Assembly: GCA_019316985.1 (NCBI GenBank)
Contig: CP079215.1
Coordinates: 1,116,001-1,180,000, forward strand
DNA from: Paraniabella defluvii
GTDB taxonomy: Bacteria > Bacteroidota > Bacteroidia > Chitinophagales > Chitinophagaceae
Length of the DNA: 64,000 nucleotides
Direction: 5' to 3'
Below the pieces are notes generated by a model, which was not told where the DNA came from, did not search any database, and was given only the letters and a program-made list of their open reading frames with translations. The position numbers and the translations under genes were made by a program. This document shows positions 50,819-62,746 of the stretch, piece by piece. Positions within the stretch are counted from its first letter, which is position 1. The number at the start of each line of letters is the position of its first letter.

Positions 50819-51000
50819 AGTGTTGTTTTATATAATGACGTAAGGAATCGTAAAAACGCAACGCAAAAAACAATGGCTAGGGCACTCTAAGCAGCCCGCT
50901 ATGAAATGTAAATTTCCCGATCTCGTAAACACAAATTCCCGATTTCAAAAATGATTGCGCCGGTTAAAGAGGAGTTTTGCTTTTCTTTTACAAACACAAC

Positions 51001-53043
51001 ATGAACGTATTCTTCAAGTATTGGCTATTTATATTAACTGCACTATGGACGAACCAGTACCTGCAGGCGCAAACAGATACCAGCAAAGTACTGGAGGAAG
51101 TAACCGTTAGCACAGGACAGTATACGCCACAATCGCTAAAGAAATCTGTTTACAAGATAAAAGTGATTACAGCAGCGCAAATTAACGCCAGGGCGGCACT
51201 TAATCTTACACAGGTGTTGAACATGGAACCCGGCATTCGCTTTAGTAACGACAATACACTTGGTGTTTCCGATATACAACTGATGGGCATGACGGGCAGA
51301 AGTATTAAAATATTACTGGATGGCGTACCGGTGGCCGATCGTAATGATACGCGTGAAAGCCTTAACCAGATTGACATTCAAACCATAGAACGGGTGGAAA
51401 TTGTGGAAGGCCCTATGAGTGTGATCTATGGTTCGGATGCATTGGCGGGTGTTATTAACATCATCACTAAGAAAAATAAAAATACCCGCTTTAGCGCCGG
51501 TGCCCGTGTGCAGGAAGAAACGGCCGGTGATGAATATAGCTTTTGGGGCAATAAAGGATTACACCTGCAATCGGTGAACGCCTCTTTTTCGAAAAATAAG
51601 TTTTTCGCCAACGGGGCCTTTACGCATAACGACTTCAGGGGATACGGCGGTAGCTACGGGCGGGATAAAGGCTGGAAACCGAAAGAGCAATGGCTGGGTA
51701 ATGTAACTGTTGGACATAGAGGTGAGAAAAATACCGTTTATTACCGGGTTGACGGACTGGATGAAAATATTGCCGCAAAAGGAGCTATTAATATGAATAA
51801 TTATAAGCCTTTGACCAGCAGTTCATCACCCGGCGGTGGATGCACCAGGTGCAGGACGATTGGCAAATCAGTCCACTATTTCACCTGAACAGCGCTGCAT
51901 CCTATACCGATTACAGCCGCCGTACCCGCAGCACCCGGCACGACTTCACCAATAATACTGATGAGCTGACTACCGGCATTGGTGAACAGGACACAGCTGT
52001 TTTCACCACGCTATTTTTCAGGTCGCAGGGGCATTATATTATCAATAAAAATTATCCATTCAGCCGGGCGTTGAATATAACCGCAACGCGGCCTCAGGCG
52101 CCCGAATCGAAGGATCGCCCGTAATCAATGATCTCGCTTTTTTGCTTCCGCAGAGTGGAAACCCGCAGATCGTATTAATATCCGGCCGGGAATCAGGCTT
52201 ATCAAAAACTCTTTGTATGATGCACCGCCCATTGTGCCTGCGCTCAATGCCAAAATAGGCTTAAGGGATAATATCGACCTTCGTTTGTCTTTTGCCCAGG
52301 GATACCGCGCGCCCGCACTAAGAGAGCTGTATTTCGACTTTGTAGATGCCAATCATAGCATACTAGGTAACAAGGACCTTAAAGCAGAAACCTCCAATAG
52401 TGTTAATGCCGCTTTAAGCTGGCGTTATGGAACGCCGCTACGTTCCACTTTTACCTTCAGCAGCTTTTATAACGTATTCGACAACCTGATCGATTATGGT
52501 GTTGATGCTAATGACGCTTCTATTACCCGTATGATGAACGTAGATAAATTTAAAACCACCGGCGTTTCTTTCGAGCAGATGTTTGTGTACAAACAGTGGC
52601 AGCTCAACTTCGGGGCATTATACATCGGCCGCTACAACCGGCTAAGCAGTGAAAACAATCTAAGCCGGGAAGTACCGCAATTCAACTGGTCGCCCGAGGC
52701 CAATGCAAGCCTGTATTATAACTGGGCAAAAACCAAAACAACGCTGGCCCTGATGTACAAATATACCGGCGCGCGGCCCACCTGGCAGTTTGTTAACGGC
52801 GCCGGCAGCAACGAGGTTAAACTCGCCGAGCTAAGCAGCTTTAGCTGGGCAGATATTACTGCCACTAAAACATTGCTGAACCATATTACCCTGCAGGCAG
52901 GGGCAAAAAATATATTCGACATCAGGAATGTGAATAATACATCAGCAGGCGGCGGAGCACATAGTACAGGAGGTCCTACTCCTATCGGTTACGGGCGCTC
53001 CTATTTCCTCGGCATATCTTATCAATTTATTAAAAACAAATAA
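51001..53043 (+). CDS. TonB-dependent receptor, haem/iron uptake type (about three frame breaks)
   Basis: A ~680-residue outer-membrane receptor. Signal peptide MNVFFKYWLFILTALWTNQYLQA; plug domain residues ~35-160 (LNLTQVLNMEPGIRF, VSDIQLMGMTGRSIKILLDGVPVADR, IERVEIVEGPMSVIYGSDALAGVINIIT); barrel to the end (FAQGYRAPALRELYFDFVDANHSILGNKDLKAE; final strand SYFLGISYQF). Breaks near 51837, 52088 and 52180. The next two genes encode HmuY and DUF6607 proteins, pointing to haem as ligand; this is inference from context. Confidence 0.87.
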
Positions 53044-53054
53044 TCAATAAAAAC

Positions 53055-54090
53055 ATGAAGCAATTACTAGTGATAACGATGGCAGTAGCAGTACTGGCCT
53101 CTTGCAGCAAAGACCAGGATCCTATTATTGTGGTGCCGCCTTCGAACGGTTCGCAACTTACTTTAAACGGAGGGAATGGCGGGGCTTCTGCCGAAAACGC
53201 AGTATACGTAGACTTTAGTGCAGATAAACAGGACTCTACAAAAGAACAAGCTGGCAGTTAGGCTTTACTCTGGCAGCGACTTTAAAGTGATACTCAGCAG
53301 CCTGAGTGGCGCATCTGCTATACAGGTAAATAAAACCGACATTAGCACCGTTACAGAATCTGACGTTGACCTAAACACTTTAAGACTGGGACAGGGCCAG
53401 GAACCTTTTCAATTATCGACGATCCCAGGGAAGATAATATCCTAAGTAAAACTGCTATAGCTGCCATCTCTGCAACTGATGCAGATAATAAGGTATATGT
53501 TGTAAATCCCGTTGGGGATCTACAGGCGCTATCCTTTCTACAGACAGCATATATAAGATAAGAGTACTAAGAAAAAGTAACGGCTACACACTACAATATG
53601 CAAAGCTGAAAGAAACTGCTTTTAAGACAGTTGACATTTTGAAAAACCCTGATTACAATTTTCAATTTGTTTCTCTTTTTACCGGCGCAGTAGTAACAGC
53701 TGAACCAGCTAAAGCCAGCTGGGACCTGGTTTGGAGCTGGAGTGTTTATTTTACGGCTACAATACCCTATAGCTTTTCCGACATGGTGTTTATCAACAAT
53801 CTGGGAGGCGTTACGGCCTTTGAGCGGGTTTATGCATCAGCAGATATAGCAGCAGCAGCATACGCCAGCTTCACCAGGGATAGTGTAGCCAGATATACTG
53901 CCAGCAGTAGCCGTGCCGTTATAGGAAGTAACTGGCGCGCCACCACCGGAGCAACAGGTGTAAAAAAGACAGGTTTTACGTGCTAAAAGACCCGGCTGGA
54001 AATACCTATAAACTAAAGTTCCTGAGCTTTACTACACAGGACGGCGGTACCCGCGGCAAACCACAAATAGCTTACGAACTCATCAAATAA
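53055..54090 (+). CDS. HmuY-family haem-binding lipoprotein (at least four frame breaks)
   Basis: A ~345-residue lipoprotein with lipobox VAVLASC. Family features: SAENAVYVDFSADKQD, then WQLGFYSGSDFKVILSS (reconstructed), VYVVNPVGD, YKIRVLRKSNGYTLQYAKL, FVSLFTGAVVTAEPAKASWDLVWSWSV and, at the end, KDPAGNTYKLKFLSF. HmuY proteins capture haem at the cell surface and pass it to the receptor encoded upstream. Breaks near 53250, 53425, 53520 and 53970. Starts 12 bp after the receptor stop. Haem ligands cannot be assigned from sequence alone. Confidence 0.82.
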
Positions 54091-54124
54091 TTTTTAGCAA
54101 GAGCAAATACTATCAAAAAAGACA

Positions 54125-55015
54125 ATGAAACAATTATTCAGTATGGCCGTAGCAGCTGTTTTAGCGCTACCGGTAACCGCTCAAAACGGTAAGGAGAATA
54201 TCAGTAACCTCTGCGGATGCTTCGAGGTAACTTTTAAATATGCCGAAACATTTTCCCCGGATAAGGATTACAAATTCCACGACCGCGAAAAATACAGGGC
54301 GCCACCGAACTGGCATTACCTATTATCAATACCGATAAAAGAGTAGTAATACAACACCTGCTGGTAGTGGGCAATGGTATGGTGGTAAAGCACTGGCGCG
54401 AGGACTGGACCTACGAAAACCCCGTACAATGGAATTACAAAGGCGATAAGGTTTGGGAAAAAGTAACCCTGAACAAAGCTGATGTAAAGGGCAAATGGTC
54501 ACAGTCTGTATGGGAAGTAACGGATGCCCCCGTTACCAGGGCTCGGCGCCATGGCAGGTAGTAAACGGTCATACCATCTGGGAAAATACAGCCAATGCGC
54601 CTTTACCGCGCAGGAGTACACACAGCGTTCGGATTATAATATCCTCCAAAGAACCAATCGCCTGGTGATTAACAACAATGGGTACAATCATGTACAGGAC
54701 AATAAAAAAATACTACGTGCCAACAGCACAGATAAAGTAATTGCAGAAGAAAAAGGGCTTAACCTGTACGAAAAGGCAGACGACACAGATTGTGAAGCAG
54801 CTGCTAAATACTGGAACGATCACAAAGGTTTCTGGACCGCCGTACAGGAAGAATGGGATAAAGTGTTAACCCAAAAATCATCTATCAAACTGGTGAATGA
54901 TAACGAACTGATGGGCACTTTATTTAAACTGGCCGACGAATGGAAGGAGAAGAAACTAACAACCGCCAATGCCGGCACTACTGTGGCTTCGGTTTTAGCA
55001 AAGCATATACAGTAA
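54125..55015 (+). CDS. DUF6607 family exported protein (two or three frame breaks)
   Basis: A ~297-residue exported protein (signal MKQLFSMAVAAVLALPVTA) of the DUF6607 group, which commonly follows HmuY and its receptor in Bacteroidota. Segments: LCGCFEVTFKYAETFSPDKDYKFHD, VVIQHLLVVGNGMVVKHWREDWTYENP, YTQRSDYNILQRTNRLVIN. Breaks near 54303 and 54535. Role unknown; the context suggests haem handling in the periplasm. Last gene of the operon, followed by a bidirectional hairpin. Confidence 0.75.
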
Positions 55016-55099
55016 TGGACATCATTAGGCTTCTTCTGCTCCTGTTCTAAGGCAACATAAAAGAAGCGTTGCAAAAAAATTTCTGAATAGTGGATATAA

Positions 55100-55128
55100 G
55101 CCGCGTCATTTTTGGCGTGGCATTTTTT
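55100..55128. terminator. Bidirectional terminator between DUF6607 and GH78 genes
   Basis: A 9-bp stem GCCGCGTCA / TGGCGTGGC (two G-T pairs), with a T-run on one side and A residues on the other. Confidence 0.65.
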
Positions 55129-57764
55129 ATTCTGTAATGCTAAAGCTGTGCTTCCTCCCGCTACCTGTGCAGCGGGTTGCCCGGAAGCAATACGGTTGCC
55201 GTACAACCCGCAGGAATGACAATATCTAACCGCACTTTATTGCCGTTTCTTTTCCATGCCGACCTGATGGTGCCATAAAGCGACTCATGGTGGCCTTCTG
55301 CAAACAGGTCTTTTACAAATGCCGGCTTGATAATGATCTTTTTAAACGCAGGCGCCGTTTCATCCATTTGTATACCTGCCAGGGCTTTATACATCCAGGC
55401 AGCAATAGCGCCCATCGAAGGGTGATTACGCGAGGCATCGCCGATATTGCGCCCTACATCCCATGTTTCGAAAAGGCTGGTGGCGTCATAATTCCTGATC
55501 CAGTATCCCCAGGAAGGCAGGGTTTCTTTGGTAACCATTTTATATACAGTTTCTGCATAACCAAAACGGGACAATACTTCCGGAACAATCAAAGAACCAA
55601 TAAATCCAAAATCAAGACTATAGTTGTTGGCTGCTATTGTTTCCTGTAGCTTTTTAGCTAATGCCGCGCGATGTTCCTCCGGCGCGATATTCATATACAG
55701 CGGCAACGCATACGACAGCTGTGTTTGATTAGCGTAGGTCTGTTTTTGCTGATCAAAATAATGCTTGTTGATCTTTTGTTTGAGATCTTCGGCTTTTGCA
55801 GCATACTCTTTTCCTTCTTCTGGTTTACCCAATAGTACCGCCATGCGCGACATCAATACATAGTCCCAGTAATAATAGCATGACACCATGAAATCATTAG
55901 GCGTAACAGCTTTATAATATAACCAGTCGCCAAGCCCGTCTTTAAAAGTCCCTTATCATTTTCAATAGTAGCCAGGTATTTTAAATAACGTTGTGCCGTG
56001 GGGTATACATTGCGTATACTTTCCACATCACCGTAGTATTGGTAAAGCAAAGAAGGTACAATAAATATCGCTGCATCCCATACAGGTCCAGCCCATTCGG
56101 AGTTCCAGTTCCAGGATGTAGGTACAATGCCCGGCACATTGCCATCGGCGCTTTGCGCATCTGTCATATCTTTTACCCATTTGGCATAAATACTGCCGGA
56201 GTTATAACTCAACATGCCTGCTTCCTGCACCATAAACCCATCGGCCATCCAGCCGTTTTTTTCACGGGTTGGGCAATCGGTGGGAATACCAAATAAATTA
56301 CTGAGGTAGGAATTACTGCAGATATCGAAAATATTATTCAATAAAGGATTGGAGCTTTTAAAACTGCCCGCCTTTTCCACCTTACTATGCATGCGCAGGG
56401 CTTCCATGGTAACCTTAGTAATATCGATGGGTTGATTAGACGTCATTTCTATGTACCTGAATCCATGGTAGGTAAAATCAGGAACAAAGGTTTCTTTACC
56501 TTCTCCTTTTAAATGATAGATATCTAATTGAATCACATCCCTGGCATTTCGCGGTCTTAAATGCATATTGATATTACGCTGATCAATACGGCCACTGGCA
56601 TCTGTCATTTCAGCATGGCGCAAACGGATCCGGGTTCCTTTTTCCCCTGAAATACGCAAGCGGGGCACGCCGGCGAAATTAATGCCCATATCAAACACAT
56701 AGCAGGTATCATTGATCTTTTTACAGACTTTGCCTGGAGTACTTCAGTTACCCCAATCAACGGCATAGCCTGGGCCTCCATAAGCGGAGCAGTTGCCGTG
56801 GTAACTACTGGCGGCTGCCAGCCGGAAGCATTAAAACCGGCTGTGGCCCAGCCTGCTTCTTCCTTTATGGCATCATAGGTGGCCCCCGCATGAATATTAT
56901 CAAACTGAACCGGGCCTGTGGATGTTAACCAGTCGGCGCCTGTTTTGATCACTTTGCGCGTTCCATCCGTATAGGTAAGATGCACTTCACTAATTACCTG
57001 CGGGCGTTTGCGCCAGGGTGCTTTATGAAAATTCCACACCGTTGGTGTTTGTTCGTTAAACCAGCCATTACCCAATTGTATACCAACACAGTTATTCCCT
57101 TTTTCAGCCCCCTCGTAATATCATATACATTATATAGTATGCGTTTGCTATAATCGGTAAACCCGGGATCCAGCGAGTGAGGGTTCAGGCAACGGCCGTT
57201 GATGTACAGCTGGTAATATCCCAGCCCGCTGATATAACACCTGGCTGAAACGATTTTGCTTTTAGCACGAAAAATCTTCCTGAACCGGGGTGAGGCATTG
57301 TATTCGATATCGTGACTGTCTGTTATCCATTCACCGGTCCAATCAGATGCCTGCATTTTAGCTGTTTCAAACCATGCAGGCGCCGATTGAAAGGATTTAT
57401 GGCCTGCCCGTACCTCAACCCGCCACCAATACCGGGTATGCGCTTTTAAAGGACTGCCGTCAAAGTACACCTGCTGCCGATCTCCTGCCTGTAGCTGGCT
57501 ATCCCAGATATCAGGTTTGCCGGCAAGCAGCAGCTTTTTGTCTGTAGCCACCTGTACGCGGTAAGCCGCCTGGGCAATTGCCTTAACTTCCGGCAACTGC
57601 CAGCTCAGCCTGGGATTGGGCACGTCAATTCCCAGTGGCTGCTCCCTGTATTCGCAATGGAGCCGGGCTACGCTATTTTGACCCAGGCCGGAAAAGCTTA
57701 TGATTATCAATATAATTACCAGTGTGTACGTAGAAACAGTTTTGAAAAATACAGATCGGTTCAT
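55127..57764 (-). CDS. Alpha-L-rhamnosidase, GH78 family (about five frame breaks)
   Basis: A ~880-residue exported glycosidase releasing L-rhamnose from plant glycans or glycosides. Signal peptide near MNRSVFFKTVSTYTLVIILI; N-terminal beta domains (LSWQLPEVKAIAQAAYRVQVA, ETAKMQASDWTGEWI, GYYQLYINGR); (alpha/alpha)6 catalytic domain with GIPTDCPTREKNGWMADGFM, which holds the acidic catalytic residues, and NHPSMGAIAAWMYKALAGIQ. Breaks near 57105, 56740, 55935 and 55175; the open frame stops at 55161, and with two more bases the end falls at 55127. No carbohydrate transporter (SusCD) is adjacent. Confidence 0.9.
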
Positions 57765-57865
57765 AACAGGAGGGAGTATTCGTTTACCTATCGCCGTAAG
57801 ATAATTCTTTTCGGCCTATTTTGTCCCTGGCAGATGTGCATACCGTATAAAAGCCCTATATTCCT

Positions 57866-57873
57866 TACCTTTG
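57866..57873 (+). promoter_or_regulatory. -7 promoter box TACCTTTG for ileS
   Basis: Exact TAnnTTTG match, 20 nt before the ATG at 57894. Confidence 0.6.
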
Positions 57874-57893
57874 CACTCATTTTTTAACGAATT

Positions 57894-60800
57894 ATGAGTG
57901 CAAAATATCAGGAGTTTTCGGGTTTGAACCTACCCGCGATAGAAAAGGAAATATTATCGAACTGGATAGAAAATGAGGCGTTTGAAAAAGTGTTTCTTTG
58001 AGAGAAGGCGCTGAACCCTTTGTTTTTTATGAGGGCCCGCCCAGCGCCAACGGTATGCCGGGTATTCACCACGTCATTTCCCGTACCTTGAAAGACCTGG
58101 TTTGCCGCTATAAAACCATGCAGGGCTTCCAGGTAAAGCGCAAAGGAGGCTGGGATACGCATGGCTTACCCGTAGAGCTGGGCGTAGAAAAAGAATTGGG
58201 TATTACTAAAGAAGATATCGGCAAAAAGATATCGGTAGAAGAGTATAACCAGAAATGTCGTGAAGCCGTACTGCGCTTTAAAAGCCAGTGGGACGATTTG
58301 ACCCGCAAAATGGGCTATTGGGTAGACCTGAAGGATCCTTACATCACTTTCAAAAACGAATATATTGAAACCCTTTGGTGGATATTAAAGCAACTGTTCA
58401 ATAAAGGGTTGCTGTATAAGAGCGTAAGCATTCAACCTTACTCCCCTGCCGCGGGTACGGGTTTAAGTTCACACGAGCTCAATCAGCCCGGAACGTATAA
58501 GGATGTAAAAGATACCAGTGCCACCGTATTGTTTAGGGCTATCCCTAACGAGAAACTGGCAGCTGCAAATGTAACCGGCGATATCTTCCTGATGGCCTGG
58601 ACCACTACTCCATGGACCCTGCCGTCCAACCTTGGATTAACTGTTGGTCCGAATATCGAGTATAGCCTGGTTCAATCCTTCAACCCTTACACCCACGAGC
58701 CGCAAAATGTAGTGATCGCAACAGCTTTATTACACAAATATTTTAAAGCAGAGGGTAAAGACGCCGACCTGGCGGCTTACCAGAAAGAAGATAAGATCAT
58801 CCTGGAAAGTAATCAGCACCTTTACCGGCAAAGAGCTGGAAGGATTAAGATATGAGCAACTCATGCCGTTTGAGGCAAACAGCCTCAACGCTGTACAGGC
58901 TATTACTCCCGGTGCCGATCCGTTCAAAGTAGTGGTGGGCGACTTTGTCACCACCGAAGATGGTACCGGTATCGTGCATACCGCGCCCGCTTTTGGCGCC
59001 GACGACTATAAAGTGGGCCAGAAAAACAACCTCGGTATTGTTACCCTGGTAGACCGGGAAGGTAAGTTTGTGAACGGTGTGGGCGAATACAGCGGTCGTT
59101 ATGTAAAAGACTATAAAGATGAACCCAACTATATAGATGTAAACGTAGATATTTCGGTAGACCTCAAATTAAAAGGCAGAACCTTCAAAGTAGAAAAATA
59201 CGAGCACAATTACCCCCACTGCTGGCGTACCGACAAGCCCGTATTATACTACCCGCTGGACGCCTGGTTTATCAGAACCACCGCGTTACGCGAAAAAATG
59301 GTGGAACTGAACAAAACTATACACTGGAAACCCAAATCAACCGGTGAAGGACGTTTTGGTAACTGGCTGGAGAATATGGTGGACTGGAACCTGAGCCGCA
59401 GCCGCTTCTGGGGTACACCCTTACCTGTATGGAGCACTGAAGATGGTGAAGAAATCAAATGTATCGGCTCCATTGAAGAATTAAATACTGAAATAAAGAA
59501 AGCCAGCGAGGTTTTAGGTGGCGACGTAAACCAACACTACCTCCACGACGGCATTCTTGACCTGCATAAACCTTATGTGGATGAGGTAATATTGGTGAGC
59601 GACAGCGGTAAACCCATGCGCCGTGAACCAGATTTGATCGATGTTTGGTTTGATAGCGGCGCCATGCCTTATGCGCAGTGGGGCCTGGATTATGAAAAGC
59701 TGAAAGCCGGCGATCCGAAACCTTTTAATCAGCCTTTTGATAATAATTTTCCTGCCGATTTTATTTGTGAGGGTGTGGATCAAACCCGTGGATGGTTCTA
59801 TACCCTGCATGCTATAGGTTCTTTATTGTATGAAAATGTTGCCTTTAAAACAGTGGTGAGCAATGGTTTGGTGCTGGATAAGAATGGCAATAAAATGAGT
59901 AAGCGCCTGGGTAACGTGGTAGATCCCTTTGACACCATTGAAAAATTCGGCGCCGATGCTACCCGCTGGTACCTCATTACCAATGCCTCGCCCTGGGACA
60001 ATCTTAAATTTGATATCGACGGTATCAAGGAAGTGCAACGTAAATTCTTTGGTACCTTATATAACACCTACCAGTTTTTTGCCTTGTATGCGAATGTAGA
60101 TGGCTTTACTTTTAAAGAGCCATACCTGCAAATGAACGAAAGACCTGAAATTGACCGCTGGATCATTTCGTCATTGAATACCCTGGTTAAAAATGTAAAC
60201 ATTGCGATGGACGATTATGAGCCCACGCAGGCTGGTCGTTTAATAGAGGACTTTGTAGACGAGCACTTGAGCAACTGGTATGTACGGCTTTGCCGCCGCC
60301 GGTTCTGGAAGGGCGAATACGAGGCGGATAAGGTATCAGCTTACCAAACCCTGTACGAATGCCTGGAAACCGTATGCCGGTTAATGGCGCCCATCGCTCC
60401 TTTCTTTAGCGATGCGGTATTCCGTAACCTCAACAGCATTACCCAACGCCATAGTGCAGCAAGTGTGCATCATGCCTTTTTCCCCAAGGCCGATGAAGCC
60501 CTGATCGATCAGTCGCTGGAAGAAAGGATGCAATTAGCACAGGATGCCTCTTCGCTGATCCTATCGCTGAGGAAGAAGGTGAACATCAAAGTACGCCAGC
60601 CCTTGCAAAAAGTGTTGATCCCTGTACTCAATCCTTCGATGAAAGAACAGCTGGAAAAGATCGAAGAACTGATCAAATCAGAGGTAAATGTGAAAGAAAT
60701 AGCTTATCTTACCGAAACGGAAGGGTTTATCAAGAAAAAGATCAAACCCAACTTTGTTGCTCTAGGTAAAAAGCTGGGCCCCAAAATGAAGGCAGTTTCG

Positions 60801-61257
60801 GTGCACTGGCTCAATTCAGCCAGGAAGACATCAGCCGCCTGGAAAAAGACGGTAATTATGAGTTGAATATTGACGGAGAAACGGTGTCATTGAATGTGAA
60901 CGAAGTAGATATCAGCAGTGAAGACATTCCCGGCTGGACAGTGGCTTCGAAAGGAGCATTAACTGTTGCCCTCGATATTACCATTACCCCGAACTACAAC
61001 AGGAAGGCGATGCGCGCGAATTTGTAAACCGCATCCAGAAGATCAGGAAGGACCAGGGCTTTGAACTTACAGATAAAATAAGTGTTGTTATTGACACAAA
61101 TGAAACATTAAAAAATTCGTTAACGGTCTTTAAAGATTATATTTGCGCGGAAATTCTCGCGGAAAATTTATATTTTCAAGCCATTACAGATGATAATGGT
61201 ATAGAAATTGATGTTAACGAGAACATTTTAAAAACGATTGTTTCTAAAAAAGGGTAA
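57894..61257 (+). CDS. ileS: Isoleucine--tRNA ligase (four or more frame breaks)
   Basis: A ~1121-residue class I synthetase charging tRNA-Ile, with editing domain. The ATG at 57894 starts MSAKYQEFSGLNLPAIEKEIL. HIGH-equivalent region: PPSANGMPGIHHVISR; editing domain: AWTTTPWTLPSNLGLTVG and GTGIVHTAPAFGADDY; DWNLSRSRFWGTPLPVW; KMSKS motif in GNKMSKRLGN; anticodon-binding helices after residue ~690. Breaks near 57991, 58830, 60805 and 61000; the C-terminal pieces VNRIQKIRKDQGFELTDKI and VNENILKTIVSKKG confirm the end. The HIGH variant fits the eukaryote-like (type 2) IleRS lineage, often linked to mupirocin tolerance. Confidence 0.95.
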
Positions 61258-61262
61258 ATTAA

Positions 61263-62180
61263 ATGGCTACAAAAAAAAGCACACCGGCTAAAAAAACGGC
61301 TCCGGCCAAGAAAACAGCTTCAACTAAAGCGGTAGCAAAAGCGCCCGCCAAGAAAACGGCTCGTTCTGCGGGCAGTGCGGCAACCCCTAAAGCAACTTCA
61401 GCTAAAGCTGCGCCCAAAAAGTCGGTTTCTGCTAAAACGGTAGCCAAAGCAACGCCTAAAAAGACAGCGCCTGTTAAGGTTGCCAAAGCAGCTGCAAAAA
61501 AACAACGCCCGCCCGGAAAAATCATGCCGGTGCAAGCAGTAGTTCGGCAAGCGCGGCAGCACCGGCTAAAACGAGCGTAAAAGCAGCGCCCAAAAAACCT
61601 GCCCGTCCTGCAGGCGGCGCAGCAAGCAAGGTGGCGGCAGAAAAAACGCCGCAACCACCGCAAAAAAAACCGGTACCTAAAATAGCCCCTAAAAAGAACA
61701 ATCAGGTAAGCCACCCGTGGTACCCAAGCTCACAACAAAAAGTGCGGTAAAGTACACACCGGATTTTACAAAAGCATATTAGACACCCCTAAAAACGAAA
61801 ACGTGAAATCAGTAGTAAGATATTCAGATAGTGATCTACAGGAGTTCAAGGAAATTATCCTAAGAAAATTAGACGCCGCTAAGAAAGAGCTGGCCTATTT
61901 ACAGGGACTTATTACCCGCCGCGATGAAGGAGGTGATATGGACGAAGGACGTTATATGACCATGGAGGATGGCAGTGTAAGCATGGAGCGGGAGCAGCTC
62001 AGCCAGTTAGCCAGCCGCCAGATCACTTTTATCGACCACCTCGAAAAAGCATTGATGCGTGTAGAAAACAAAACCTACGGTATTTGCCGTGTAACCGGAA
62101 ACCTGATTGACAAAGCCCGTTTGCGCGCAGTGCCTCATGCTACTTTAAGCATTGAAGCCAAGTCGATGATGAATAAGTAA
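61263..62180 (+). CDS. DksA/TraR-like protein with long Lys/Ala/Pro-rich N-terminal tail (several frame breaks)
   Basis: The N-terminal ~165 residues are histone H1-like, made of repeated AKKTAPAKK-type segments. The C-terminal ~125 residues are a DksA/TraR coiled-coil protein: VRYSDSDLQEFKEIILRKLDAAKKELAYLQGLITRRDEGG, then QLASRQITFIDHLEKALMRVENKTYGICRVTGNLIDKARLRAVPHATLS. Only one Cys of the usual four-Cys zinc finger remains. Breaks near 61500, 61700 and 61780 separate the halves into frames 61263-61580 and 61803-62180; a single reading frame joins them once repaired (TPKNENVKSVV linker). It may bind RNA polymerase and nucleic acid at once. Starts 5 bp after ileS. Confidence 0.7.
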
Positions 62181-62206
62181 GCCGTTAAACCGGCAGTTAA
62201 AATAGT

Positions 62207-62236
62207 AAAGCGAGGCGGCAACGCTTCGCTTTTTGT
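62207..62236 (+). terminator. Terminator after the DksA-like gene
   Basis: An 11-bp stem (AAAGCGAGGCG paired with CGCTTCGCTTT, one G-T pair) closed by a GCAA tetraloop and followed by T residues. Confidence 0.85.
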
Positions 62237-62274
62237 TTACCAATTATTATTTGTATCCAACCACACCTTTATCA

Positions 62275-62744
62275 ATGACCATTTCATTCGACTACGATAA
62301 AAAACAGGTGATCCAGGCTTTACGCTACCACTTTATATCCAAAACGGAGCTCCGTATTATGATCATACTGGTTAATGCATTTGCCATTTTATCGCTGGTA
62401 TTGTACACATTAGGTAAGATTACACCAACAGCCTTCCTTACTTATTCCTTTTTGTGGATCCTTTTAATGGTGAGCATATGGTTTATACTGCCTTCGGCGG
62501 TATACCGGCAGGCTAAAACATTTCAGCATGCATTCACCATGTATTTTAACGAGGCCGATTTTACGCTGGAGCACGAACATGGCAAAAGAAGCTGGCCTTA
62601 CACTGCTTTAAAAACTATAAGGAAACCCCTAATTTCTTTCACCTGTATTTCGATGCCAAATCTTTCCTGCTGGTGCCTAAAAATGCATTTAATGATCTTG
62701 AAACAATGCAGCGCTTCCGGGCTTTGCTGAAAAGCAAATTATAG
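62275..62744 (+). CDS. YcxB-like membrane protein (one frame break)
   Basis: A ~157-residue protein with two central membrane helices (IMIILVNAFAILSLVLYTLG; AFLTYSFLWILLMVSIWFIL) and a C-terminal beta-rich tail typical of YcxB-like proteins (FNEADFTLEHEHGKRSWPYTALKNYKET...HLYFDAKSFLLVPKNAF). One A is missing near 62613; restored, the tail replaces the unrelated end of the uninterrupted frame. Function unknown. Converges with the GNAT gene 2 bp away. Confidence 0.72.
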
Positions 62745-62746
62745 CC

